Shown here: positions 11,128-23,149 of the stretch, in pieces
How positions within the stretch are numbered: the first letter of the stretch is position 1
How the letters are laid out: each line of letters starts with the position of its first letter
DNA from: Fremontodendron californicum
Taxonomy: Eukaryota; Streptophyta; Magnoliopsida; Malvales; Malvaceae
Length of the DNA: 64,000 nucleotides
Direction: 5' to 3'
Assembly: GCA_030761205.1 (NCBI GenBank)
Contig: JAULJL010000004.1
Span: 21,797,172 to 21,861,171, forward strand
The notes under the pieces: generated by a model
Database searches by the model: none
What the model was told of the DNA's origin: nothing
Seen by the model: the letters and a program-made list of their open reading frames with translations, nothing else
Made by a program: the position numbers and the translations under genes

Positions 11128-12339
11128 TGTCGCAACCTAAAAAATAATAACGATGAGTCTCATCGCAAGACTTTATTATTCGTTAAGCGTGACATTTAAA
11201 AAAAAAAACCGAGGAAAAGTCGACTTAATTCCTCTAGAAATGAAGGTTTTGAAAATGACCTTAAAAAAAGACATGGAGTCGCCACCAATCTTTTTTAGCT
11301 AGGTGTGATCGGCCATCTATTAAAATCGGTTTTATAAAATATTTTAAAAATTAATTAAAACATTTTAAAAACCAATTTCAAGTCTGCGTTTTAAACCAGA
11401 GAAATCAAAGAAGCGGGTTCGGGAGTCGGTTACGTGTGGGGAAGGATTAGCACCCCCACAACGCCCGTAGAAATCGGTACCTTATTAATCGTGTGTTATC
11501 TCAAGTCTCGGTGAAAAGTTGGTTTTAAATTTAGTATTTCAACTTAATTCCCAATTTAAAGAAAAGTAATTCCATTTTTTATTGAAAATGATCCGGAATT
11601 TATAAATTCAAAATTTTCCTATATTCCCCAAAAAACGTGGCAAAATATAGAAATTTTTATTAGTTTTGGAAAACTTTCCGAATCATTCTCTTTTTTTTTT
11701 GAAAGAAAGATATTCCTTTATTAATAATAATTGATGATATTCCCTCCAGCAAACCCGGTAGAGAACTCATGAATTATTTTAAATAGGGAATATCTTTATT
11801 TTTATTGAAAACCATTATCTTTTTTGAAAATATTTAAAAGAAATGAATATGTATAGGCATGACATAAATAAAATGACATAGCAAAATCTAAATAATATAA
11901 TGCAACCTAAATGTCATGACACATAGAAATTATTATGGCAAGAATCACATATTATATAAAATGCATGAATATAAAAATGCAATGCATGAAATGTATTTTT
12001 TCCTTTAATTAAGGAAATCCGTATATCTAAAAAGATATCCGGCAACCTTAGGAAAATATGTCAAATTAAATATTCTAAAACCAAAATACTTTGTGATTGT
12101 TTGAAAACAATTTTGAAAAGCTTGAATTAAAAATAAAAACTGGGCTAAAATTTTTAAAATGACTCTAATTTCCTAAGTTTAAAAAAAAATCCGGACTTGG
12201 CTACCCTTAACCCGGGACTTGAAAAACCATTTTTAGAGTTTAAAAAGGCTTAGAAATTACCCTAAGTCAGTAGCTAACCCTCCTAATCAGCCCACTCTAA
12301 GGAGATTAACCAAAACAGAAAATTGGTTTTTCTTTAAAT

Positions 12340-12960
12340 TCAATTCTGACTCCATTGTCCAGTTTTAATCCACGATTTTTTACCCTATTTTTAAAAATTC
12401 CAAAAATTCTAAAAAACTTACTGGAGACTCAGGACATGTAAAACTACACGAGAAAAAATCGTCTTAATTTTTTGATCAAAGATGAATTCCCAGAAAAACC
12501 AGAGATGTACGAGTTTTTGGAGGAGAAAAAACTGCTTTGTTTTTCTTTAAAATCAATTATGACTTCACTGTCCAGTTCTAATCCACGATTTTTTATCCTA
12601 TTTTTAAAAATTCCAAAAATTCTAAAAAGAATACTAGAGACTCAAGACATGTAAAACTACACGAGAAAAAATCAGCTTAATTTTTTGATCAAATATGAAT
12701 TCCCAGAAAAACCAGAGATGTACGAGTTTTTGGAGGAGAAAAAACTGCTTTGTTTTTCTTTAAAATCAATTCTGACTCCACTGTCCAGTTTTAATCCATG
12801 ATTTTTTTATCCTATTTTTAAAAATTCCAAAAATTCTAAAAACAATACTGGAGACTCAGGACATGTAAAACTACACGAGGAAAAATTTTCTTAATTTTCT
12901 GATCAAAGATGAATTCCCAGAAAAATCAGAGATGTACGAGTTTTTTGAAAAAAACTGAAA
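12340..12960 (-). repeat. three tandem ~200-230 bp units inside the Ogre-like LTR
   Basis: The block containing ACTGGAGACTCAGGACATG, then GATGAATTCCCAGAAAAACC and GATGTACGAGTTTTT, occurs three times, near 12420, 12630 and 12848. The same three units are in the other LTR at about 25190-25810, so the triplication predates the insertion. Confidence 0.85.
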
Positions 12961-14023
12961 AAAACTGCTTTGCCAACACATTTTTTTTTTGTCCTTGATA
13001 AAATCATTTAAAAATCAAAATAAAAATATTTGAAACTCATAAAATGACTTGAAAGCAGTAGCTAGGACTTTTTGAAAGTTAGATAAAAATTGGCTAAGTA
13101 AAAAAAATCACAAAGGTAGAATAATCAATTTGACAAACTTAATTTTCTACAAGTGTGCTCAAGAGAGCATGATCTTGAACCATTAATTGGCTCAAGTCAT
13201 TATTCAAGTGGCATGAACATGAAATGCATGAAACAATGCAGCAAACATAATGCATGAAATGCATGGATCTAAACCTAAATGTAAGGAAAATGCATGACAT
13301 AAATAATATGGCCTAGACCTAACATGAACTTGCATGGCATTTAATGTAACCTAGACCTAAGACATGCATGGCATTTTCACAAACACAAGGCATGCTTAAT
13401 TCAAAAATCCAACCAAATATCATGCAAATGCAAAAACCTAACAACTAGCATGACAAAAATACAACACACAATGCAAAACACATGGAGTAGCCAAATGGCC
13501 CCAAGCTTCAACAAGCATGGCATTTTCACAAACACTTGGTATGCTAGCATGAAAAACTAAGTCATAACACAAAAATCACACAAGCATTTTCACAAACACC
13601 TAATATACCAAATCTAAAACATGCTCACTAAGATATAAAACAAGAATCATGCAAAGAATCACACAAGCATTTTCACAAACACTTAATATGCTAACTCTAA
13701 AACATGCTCAAATTTAAACAACATAAAAACAGAAAATTAAAAATGCAAAAACATGATATCTAAGACATAAATGGCAACAAACAAAGCAACCAAATTAAAT
13801 ATAACTTAAGAACATGAAATAACATAATATTTAAAACATCAAAAATAAAGAAAATAGCATAAACAACATGGTAAAATGAATCAAAAATAACAACTTAAAA
13901 TAAATAATGTAGGCCATTTGGCCATGGTGAGTTTATTGTAAAAACAAAATGTAAGAAAAATATACTTAAGAAAGGAAATGAAGGAAGAACAAGAAACATT
14001 ATTTTAAAATGAAAAATCACCAA

Positions 14024-14200
14024 GTAGCTTTTGAACGGATTAAGCTATAAACCCTCAGAGTAGCTTTTGAACGGATTAAGCCACAAACCCTCTCACAAGT
14101 AGCTTTTGAACGGATTAAGCTATAAACCCTCAGAGTAGCTTTTGAACGGATTAAGCTACAAACCCTCAGAGTAGCTTTTGAACGGATTAAGCTACAAACC
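14024..14200 (-). repeat. tandem AGTAGCTTTTGAACGGATT units, five copies
   Basis: Units of about 35-40 bp alternate between endings CCCTCAG and CCCTCTCACA. The matching array in the right LTR (26870-27010) has only four copies, so copy number changed after insertion. Confidence 0.9.
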
Positions 14201-15688
14201 CTCTCAACAAAAACAATATGACTCACCACCCGGATAATCCTAATACAAGTATATAGACTATCTCACAAGGGGTAGTGGGTGATCTCAACCAAAGGCCAAG
14301 ACTCCTTATTTATAAGGTGAGCACCTCCTTGGCTTGACATTACAAAGGGATGTGGGATTGGGACTTAGGCTCAAAAATGAAAATCTCTAACTTAACTCTT
14401 GATTTTTAATCACTTGATTGAAAAAAATCCTAAGCTTCCTCCTTCCTTTGGGCTTGGGCAGGCCAGCACTTCTCTTTTCCAGCCCAGCTCTGATTTTTGA
14501 AAGGCCCAAAGAAGCCCTTTTCGGTTGCTTGGGTGAAACGACCATTTTGCCCCCCGGATGCAAAATAAATATCAAACGGGCTCCAAATTCAATTTTTATT
14601 TTTTTAATATTTCCAAAATAATAAAATATTGAGTTCTGGAAGTTTTCAAAATTATCCGAGTCCGTTTGCTATTTATTTGGATTTTTTCTTCCCAAAATGT
14701 CCTTTTATGCCCCTACTTTTTACCATTTTTTAAACGAGCTCCAAATCAAGATTTTTCTTCACCAATCTCTTCAAAATAATTAAAAAGTGTGATCTGGAAG
14801 TTTTCATAATTTTTGGAGCTCATTTGGTATTTTTTCGGGATTTATCGGCTTGAATTACTGCATAGGAGGCTCGGGATTTAGCCATTTTCCAAACGAACTC
14901 GGAATCAAGATTTTCTTTCGCCAATCTCTTTCAAATGATTTAAGAATGAGATTGACAAATTTTTCAGAATTTTTGGAGTCCATTTGCTATTTTTCCCAAA
15001 TTGTCCAATTTTGCCCTTTTACCTCCGAAACCCGGTTTTGCTCAAAACAAGTCCGATTTTCAAATTTTCTTCAATCTGAGCCTTGGGCTATCCTTTTTAA
15101 TCATTCTTCATCCATTGGGGGCTTTGGTCTCACCAAGTCAGGCCATTTCTGTGATTCTTCCCGATTTCACCGAAATCCACTAAAAACCCTAATTCTCGGT
15201 TTTCTCCCGGATTGACTTTTCTTTCGGTTTTTCTTGCAAGTGACTTCTCCATTACCCGTAGTCAGTGCTTATCTTTCATTTGGAACCTTCAATTTCGAAC
15301 ATTTTGATCATTTAAGCACTTTTCCCCAAATTTCTTGGATTAGGGTTTCTTTTCTACTGAATCTCCAAATCCCAACTTTCGAACTCCATATCTTTCAATG
15401 TAGACCTCGGATTATCAAAATTCTTTCGCCATTTTTCAATTGAACTTAAAATCTTGATTTTGAAAGTGGGTTGACTTTTTCAGTAGTTGACTTTCTGGGG
15501 TTGACTTTTTTGGGGTTGACTTTTTTTGGGGTTGACTTTTTTTCAAGTTTGACTTTTTGTGCTCGCCCTCTTAAACTAAGACTCGGAGTACCACCTGCAG
15601 GATGAAAACAGTCTTTTTACACTCGGAAACATCAATATAGGAAGAAAACATACTTGTTTAGTGGTCCGGACAAAATTAGGTGTCTACA

Positions 15689-15701
15689 GCTGCCCCTCTT
15701 T
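15689..15701 (-). promoter_or_regulatory. polypurine tract of Ogre-like element
   Basis: On the minus strand AAAGAGGGGCAGC lies immediately before the 3' LTR start TGTAGACACC. It is the plus-strand primer site and fixes the element's orientation. Confidence 0.85.
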
Positions 15702-17889
15702 GGCTATTGCTGAGAATCAGGAATCAGGCAAAGATAAATCGACACTAATTTTGTACGGTCAGTGAAATCACATGTGAAGGAAAGGGAAAGGGATTTTCTT
15801 TTTCATTTCATCATTCATTTTTGCATTTTTCTTTTTTCATTTTCATTTTCAATTTTTTTTTTCCTTTTTTCAAATTTTTTTTATTTTTTTTATTTTTTTT
15901 AAGAACAGTAAATTGAAGATTTGTCTTTAAATTGAATTCCCTGCCTAAACAAGGCTCGATTCGTCTTAAGGAAACGAATTCGATTTGCAAGAAAGGAAAC
16001 GACCTCGACGATGGTCTCGGGGCCTTAACCTGTCTTGTTCTCAGCTGTGTTTAAAATTCTGGATATCTCCTCCAGAAGCTTCGGCTATCACCACCAAAGT
16101 CTTGCTCAATTTTTAAAATGTAAAAAATTCTGGGTTTCACCTCCAGAAGTTTCAGCTATCACCACCGAAGACTTTTAACCTTTTCAAAGGATTTTAAAAC
16201 TCTGGATATCTCCACCAGAGGCTTCGGCTATCACCACCGAAGACTTGTTCATAATAATAAAAAAGGTACCTCGACGATGATCTCGAGGTTCGACTCGTCT
16301 TAAGAAAACGAATTCAATTAGCAAGAAAAGAAATGACCTCGACGATGGTCTCGGGGCCTTAACCTGTCTTGTTCTCAGCTGTGTTTAAAATTCTGGATAT
16401 CTCCTCCAGAAGCTTCGGCTATCACCACTAAAGTCTTGCTCATTTTTAAAACTGTAAAAAAAATTCTGGGTTTCACCTCCAGAAGCTTCAACTATCACCA
16501 CCGAAGACTTTTAACTTTTTCAAAGGATTTTAAAACTCTGGATATCTCCACCAGAGGCTTCAGCTATCACCACCGAAGACTTGTTCATAATAAAAAAAAG
16601 TACCTCGACGATGATCTCGGGGCTCAACTCGTCTTAAGAAAACGAATTCGATTAGCAAGAGGATTTTAAAACTCTGGATATCTCCACCAGAGGCTTCAGC
16701 TATCACCACCGAAGACTTATTCATAATAAAAAAAGGTACCTCGACGATGATCTCGGGGCTCGACTCATTTGAGAAGCAAAACGAGTTCGATTATACCTGA
16801 CAGCTTTAAGAGATGATGCAAATGCTTCATGATGCAAATGCAAATGTCTTTAGTTAATGCAAACACTTCTTGATGTAGATGCAAAAGACTTAGATTGGTG
16901 CAAATGTCTTTGATGCAAATGTAAATGACTTTCTTGATGCAGATTCAACTAACTTAGATTGATGCAAATGCTTCTTGATGTAGATGCACATGTTGAATAA
17001 AATTTTGGATAACTCCTTCAAAAGAAGATTTCTCATTTTTCAAAATTATAAAACCCTGGATATCTCCACCAGAGGCTTCAGCTATCACCACCGAAGACTT
17101 CTTCATTTTTAAAACTGTAAAATTCTGGATATCCCCACCAGAAGCTTTGGCTATCACCACCAAATACTTGCTCAATATAAAATTCTAGATAACTCACCTA
17201 GAAGAAGATTTCTCATGTTTCAAAATTATAAAACCTTGGATATCTCCACCAGAGGCTTCAGCTATCACCACCGAAGACTTGTTCACTTTTAAAACTGTAA
17301 AATTCTGGATATCCCCACCAGAAGCTTTGGCTATCACCACCAAAGACTTGGTCATTGTAAAATTCTGGGTAACTCCTTCAGAATAAAATTTCTCATGTTT
17401 TCGAAATTATAAAACCCTGGATATCTCCACCAGAGGCTTCAGCTATCACCACTGAAGACTTGTTCACTTTTAAAACTGTAAAATTCTGGATATCACCACC
17501 AGAAGCTTTGGCTATCACCACCAAAGACTTGCTCATTGTAAAATTCTGGGTAACTACTTTAGAATAAAATTTCTCATGTTTTCAAAATTATAAAACCCTG
17601 GATATCTCCACCAGAGGCTTCAGCTATCACCACCGAAGACTTGTTCACTTTTAAAATTGTAAAATTCTGGATATCCCCACCAGAAGCTTTGAGAAATAAT
17701 GCAGATGCACATGTCTTTTAACAAGGTGCTCATGCTTTGGCTATTGCTGAGAATCAGGAATCAGGCAAAGATAAACCAACACTAATTTTGTACGGTCATT
17801 TGAAATCACATGGAAAGGAAAGGGGTTTTCTTTTTCATTTCTTCATTCATTTTTGCATTTTTCATTTTCTACTTTTTTTTCCTTCTCTT

Positions 17890-17920
<31 letters not shown>

Positions 17921-18062
17921 TTCTATTTTTTCTCTTTTTCAATTTTTCAAATTTTTTTTTTGATTTTTTTTTTTAAAACAATAAATTGAAGATTTTATCC
18001 TTAAATTGAATTCCCTGCCTAAACAAGGCTCGATTCGTCTTAAGAAAACGAATTCGATTTTC
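15698..18062 (-). repeat. long direct repeat flanking the first 3'-UTR array
   Basis: About 300 bp at 15698-16000 (GGCTATTGCTGAGAATCAGG through a T-rich tract to CCTGCCTAAACAAGGCTCGA) recur at 17733-18062 in the same order and direction. The first tandem array lies between them. The repeated block starts right next to the PPT, so the PPT-proximal sequence was duplicated. Confidence 0.85.
15990..17700 (-). repeat. 3'-UTR tandem array A (TATCACCACCGAAGACTT)
   Basis: Repeated modules combine CTGGATATCTCCACCAGAGG, CTTCAGCTATCACCACCGAA, GACTTGTTCA and, in the left half, CTCGACGATGATCTCGGGG. A higher-order duplication of about 350 bp is visible at 15990-16340 and 16340-16640, followed by shorter units of about 180 bp to 17700. 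In the element's own orientation this is the 3' UTR. No protein is encoded. Confidence 0.85.
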
Positions 18063-19215
18063 AAAAGAAAAATTTATGCCCGAAGGTCTTCAAAATTGGT
18101 GCCCGGAGGTCTAAAAAAAACTGGTGCCCGGAGGTCTTAAAAATTGGTGCCCGGCGGCCTTACCCCTGAAAAACGTTATGCCCGGAGGTCTTAAAGATGT
18201 TGCCCGGAGGTCTTACCTGTGAATTATGCCCGGAGATCTTAAAAATGGTGCCCATAGGCCTTACCCCTGAAAAAAAGTTATGCCCGGAGGTCTTAAAGAT
18301 GTTGCCTGGAGGTCTTAAAAATTGAAAATTATGCCCGGAGGTCTTAAAAATTGGTGCCCGGAGGCCTTACCCCTGAAAAAAAAGTTATGCCCGGAGGTCT
18401 TAAAGATGTTGCCCGGAGGTCTTACCTGTGAATTATGAAAAATTATGCCCGGAGGTCTTAAAAATTGAAAATTATGCCCGGAGGTCTTACCCCTGAAAAA
18501 AAAGTTATGTCCGGAGGTCTTAAAGATGTTGCCCGGAGGTCTTACCTGCGATTTGAAAAATTATGCCCGGAGGTCTTAAAAATGGTGCCCAGAGGTCTTA
18601 AAAATGGTGCCCGGAGGCCTTACCCGTGATTTGAAAAAAATGCGCTGTATGCGACTTTAAAAATGATGCCCGGGGGTCTTAAGAATGGTGTCAAGAGGTC
18701 TTAAGAATGGTGCCCGGAGGCCTTACCCGTTATTTGGAAAAAATACGCTATATGCGACTTTAAAAATGATGCCCGGGGGTCTTAAGAATGGTGCCCGGAG
18801 GCCTTACCCGTGATTTGGAAAAAATGCGCTGTATGCGACTTTAAAAATGATGCCCGGGGGTCTTAAGAATGGTGCCCGGAGGCCTTACCCGTGATTTGGA
18901 AAAAATGCGCTGTATGCGACTTTAAAAATGATGCCCGGGGGTCTTAAGAATGGTGCCCGGAGGCCTTACCCGTGATTTGGAAAAAATGCGCTGTATGCGA
19001 CTTTAAAAATGATGCCCGGGGGTCTTAAGAATGGTGCCCGGAGGCCTTACCCGTGATTTGAAAAAAATGCGCTGTATGCGACTTTAAAATGATGCCCGGG
19101 GTCTTAAGAATGGTGCCCGGAGGCCTTACCCCTGAAAAAAGTTATGCCCGGAGGTCTTAAAGATGTTGCCCGGAGGTCTTACTTGTGATTTGAAAAATTA
19201 TGCCCGGAGATCTTA
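18062..19215 (-). repeat. 3'-UTR tandem array B (TGCCCGGAGGTCTTA)
   Basis: Dozens of copies of a roughly 20-bp core, TGCCCGGAGGTCTTAAAAA and variants. Between about 18630 and 19090 they are organised into a higher-order unit of about 82 bp marked by TGCGCTGTATGCGACTTTAA, with nearly identical neighbours. The homogeneity of that stretch suggests recent local amplification. Confidence 0.93.
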
Positions 19216-22020
19216 AAAATGGTCTTTGAAGAATTGTTGAAAATTAACCTAAAGATTTTGATGCCCCTACTAATTGTGTTCATGTAACTGGTTTATGAAT
19301 GGTGTAACTACAATTACCACACATTAATGAAAATGCAATGATTCTAGAAATGATGCAATTGTTTGAGATGACACAAATACGAATTCCGTGAAGAATGTAA
19401 ATGTAAAGGTAAAATGCAGATGCTTATGGAATAATGCCAATGCAAATACCCATGAATGATGCAAATGCTTGCCGACACTGTGCAGATGTAAAAGCTTGAT
19501 AAAGAGATGAGTGCTCATGAGTGATGCAAATGCCCCCGGTTGTTCTTCTAGACTTTGGCTTAGCCTTTCAAATTCATTTTTCCTCATCAAATCAGAGTAT
19601 ATCTTCAATTCATTTTGGCTATTCTCTTTGCCCCAACAGTTTTCAAACTTTCATCAACAGAGATCTGAACTGGGTTCGATATCTTCTTCTCATATCTGGA
19701 AGTCAGGATCTATCCTGGCAGTTCTATACCTTTGGGTTAGAAAAACCCTTGTCTCATGTCAACATCAAAAATGGGTATTTCAAAAATATTTTTATTTTCT
19801 CTTTTTGAAAAACAATTTTGCTTATCTAAGGAAAACTTCTAAGCCAAAAATTTTAACTCTACAGTGTATGATGTACAAATCTTTTGATGACTGATGATCA
19901 CTGTTAGAAATTTCTCTAAGTATCAATATGGTGTTTTTCAACTGGGATTGGCAAGGCTTGGTATAACAAGATTCTCTCTTTTGAAAACTTCATGACAAAA
20001 ATGTATATCCCTTCTAGGCTCACAAATGGAACAGGTTTTATAAATCATGAATTCATTGAGAACCAAACAAATTCAACATTATTTTAGTTTCCATATCAAG
20101 GCATTTTGACAAGCGTCAAGATTGGCCGGGATGTTTAAACCGGAAAGTTTAATCTTGGAGAAAAAAAGTTTCAGTTTTTGAAGACAATCCTTTGAATGAG
20201 AGTTGGCAATTTGGGGGTTCAAGAATTCCTAGATGTTCCTCGATGACCACTCCTTTAATAAGATCTTTTCTTTTGGGGTATCGGAACTATCATAGATGGC
20301 ATCGAAAATTTCCAAATTTACTCTAGACCGCCCATTTTTGGGTTTTCGCCCTAGAGTCCCCTTCTTTCTTTTTTTTTTTTTTTTGTTCTACCATACACTT
20401 GAGAATTATAAATTCTTCCTTAGTGAAATGATAATTCGATGAAATGGGATAAAATCTAAGGAAAAACCTTTCAGATTAAATATTCATGCTTGATCAAAAT
20501 GGACTTTTAAAGCATATAATATAGGCCATGGCTCAGGGTTCAGAAAGAAAGGATAAATAGGCCCAAAATATGTGTTTGAGGGTAATTAGATCAAGGATCA
20601 TTTCTTGAGGAGGATTCTCTTTGAAGCATTTGTCCCTTCTTGGACATTTCTTTCCTTTTGACTTTGCTCTTTTTCTTCCTTGCTCTTGGCTTTCAATTTG
20701 CCATGTCTTTCACACATTTTTTTTGCTTTCATTTTGCCCCTTCTTTTTCAACATAGTGAGCCCGTCTTTATTCGGGGCTCCATTTGCTTTGCATCTGTCT
20801 TTGAGCTAGGACACATTTCTCAATGATCTTTAAAAAAATCTTTCCTTGCATTTGCCCCCTAGTGTAGAGGGTGATCCTTGATCAGGGTTCAAAGAAGAAA
20901 GAATTCTTTTGGCTCAAAAGGGGTGACTATGGATAATTTCTTTTTGTGTGAAAGGGATATGAAAGATGGCCATTTCTCATGTCAAGCACAAATATTCACA
21001 TTGAAAAGCAATCCCCAGGGGAAATAGATATTCAGAATTTCATTTTGCACTTTGGAATCATCCGAATTCTCATATGCATGATATCACAAATTTTTTTTTT
21101 TTTTTTTTTTTCGTCCCATGCCCCCAATGATTCATGCATTAGCCCATCCTTCTTCACTATGTATCCATCATTTCCACATATGATGCCCCAATTTGATTAA
21201 CCATGAGAATCTGTATCAACGAGGAACATAGCAAGTCTAGGTCTATTTTGAAAAGGCTGAGTTTCCAATCTGAGTTCTTTGAAGAGATAAGGAAAATATG
21301 ACCCAAAGACGGGTTTTCTCTGGGACAAGGGATAATCTAGTTTAATCATTGTGCCCCAGGGTGTCAATCATGAAGTGATGTCTAGGCCATTAGTGTTTTG
21401 TGGTTATTGGAAAAGGTCATAAATGGTTTTAGCACAATCTTGACATACACCAAATTATCAAAATCTAGACTCTTGAAAGAATGTCTCATTTGTTTGAATT
21501 TCAAAGAATTCGAAAAATTTGAAAAAGTTCATTCCTTTGTTCATAGCCTAGACTAAGATCTACGTCTTTGCTTATTCTGTGATGACAATGGTTTTATGAA
21601 GTCAAATCATTCATATTCCTTGAAGCATTAGGTCTTTCAAGTGGTCTCGGTTCAAAAGATTTAGGCTTAGGAAAGCCTAAAAGAGAGGGCTGAAGGTATT
21701 GGGTCATTTCTAACAATGATCATCAATCTTCTCAAGATTGTTCATTATTTCATGTGAAAACCACTTATTTATTGTGTACCACAAATTTTCTCAAAGTTTC
21801 ATATTTTTTTTTTTTTTTGCAATTTCAAATTTATTGCTAAAATAAAATGAACACAAAATATTTAAATTCAAAATTTATTTATTTCATGCAGATGTCATCA
21901 TGAGACAAGAGCTTTCATCATCAAAGTGTAGAAATATACGCATCAGAATGCTCCTATTGACATGCTTTCAAAGATAACAAATCTTATCCTCAAAATTCTT
22001 CAAGAGGAAATCAACCTATG
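19216..22020 (-). mobile_element. Ogre-like interior, non-coding
   Basis: No open frame with recognisable similarity. T-runs occur near 20365, 21091 and 21804. The block around 20500-20580 (ATAGGCCATGGCTCAGG...) is matched by diverged sequence in the second Ogre-like element near 60955-61020, so this non-coding interior is shared between families. Polymerase genes would normally occupy this place in an autonomous element; here they are gone. Confidence 0.6.
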
Positions 22021-22200
22021 GTAAAACAGATTTCCAATGTTTGATAAGCTCTGGAATCCAAATGCCATCGTGGACAAGACCCTCAATTCTTTTCTTCAGT
22101 TTTCTGCATTTTTTAGTCGAATGCCCAATTGCCCCAATATGATACTCGCACTTACTGTTGGGGTCATAGCTTTTAGCTGACGAAGAAAACTCTTCAAAGC
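22021..22200 (-). pseudogene. Ogre/Tat-like gag zinc-knuckle remnant
   Basis: The minus-strand reading gives YDPNSKCEYHIGAIGHSTKK followed by C-RKLKKRIEGLVHDGIWI. The pattern C-x2-H-x5-H-x4-C after YDPN is the nucleic-acid-binding knuckle of Tat/Ogre-lineage gag. It is about 60 codons long with no gag N-terminus. This is the only coding trace I find in the 8.3-kb interior, and its strand agrees with the PBS and PPT. Confidence 0.75.
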
Positions 22201-22254
22201 TAAGCCAATTTCTATTTCATCTTATTAATGTGTTTTATGATGAATGAGCTATGA

Positions 22255-22815
22255 ATGTCATGAATGCAATTTGATGCATGTGAAGGATAAACAAAGTTAT
22301 GTGTGGTCATATACTGTGGAAACAATATTGACCATGTATGCTATAAGTGCAACACGATGCCAACATGATGCATGTAAAGAATAAGAAAAATCAATGCATG
22401 GATATATGCAATGAATGACCATGTATGTTCCAAATGCATTTCTCAATGAATGATCATATACACTATAAATGCCACACAATGTCAATTATGATGCATGTGA
22501 AGAATAAATGATTGACACAGAGTATATACAAAGAAAATCATGTTGATCGTGTATGTCATGAATGCCACCTGATGCCAATATGAAAAATTAATGCATGAGC
22601 ATATCATGATGACTGTGTATGCCATGAATGCAACCTGATGCCAACATGATGCATGTAAAGAAAGAATAAATTGATACATAAGTATATACAAATAATGACC
22701 ATGCATGTCATAAACGTATCTTACAATGAATGACCATGCATGCTATGACTATAACATGATGTCAAAATGATACATGCAAAAATAAATGAATTAACACAAA
22801 GGTATATACAAAGAA
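22255..22815 (-). repeat. ~110-bp minisatellite (GATGCATGTAAAGAATAA)
   Basis: About five diverged copies of a unit carry GACCATGTATG, CATGAATGCAACCTGATGCC and GATGCATG(T)GAAG. It lies just upstream of the gag remnant on the plus map. Confidence 0.7.
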
Positions 22816-23149
22816 ATCAATGATTACACGAAATTGGTGGGACTATTCAAAAATCTCATTATGCAGGATTTGCCTCCAATTTTTTTTTTTTTTTGATTTT
22901 TTTTTTGATAAACCAATCACATCATTTGCAAAAGAATTTTAGGGTGGATCTTACTATGTTACAATATGCAAATGTTTATGTGACACTACCGGTTTTATGA
23001 AATCATCAAATTCAATTACCAACTGTTTATTGCAAAGAATGAGATCAATAATACAACCAAAAATGTACATGCTCTATTTACACATGCATGAAATGTGCCA
23101 CATGCAAAAATGCTTGAAAAAGGATTTTTTTTTTTAAAAAAAAACAGCT

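Larger units (their letters stand above)
11128..15688 (-). mobile_element. 3' LTR of Ogre-like element
   Basis: It runs from TGTCGCAACC (11128) to GGTGTCTACA (15688). It holds the GGTTCGGGAGTCGGTTACG block near 11416-11440, a 200-230 bp unit in about three tandem copies (12340-12960), a gcATG-rich stretch (13190-13990), five copies of a short unit containing AGTAGCTTTTGAACGGATT (14024-14200), and a run of GGTTGACTTTTT repeats at 15468-15550. Short open frames here are repeat artefacts. Confidence 0.93.

Noticed and set aside
14017..14229. Minus-strand open frame with repeated RVCSLIRSKATL peptide
   Set aside because: It is the translation of the AGTAGCTTTTGAACGG minisatellite. The copy number differs between the two LTRs and there is no sign of protein selection.
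17737..17976. Open frame ending in a Phe/Leu-rich run
   Set aside because: Comes from a T-rich low-complexity tract in the duplicated 3'-UTR block.
18062..19215. Regular repeats resembling a CRISPR array
   Set aside because: The context is a plant retroelement 3' UTR. Intervals are not unique spacers of constant length, and there are no cas genes.
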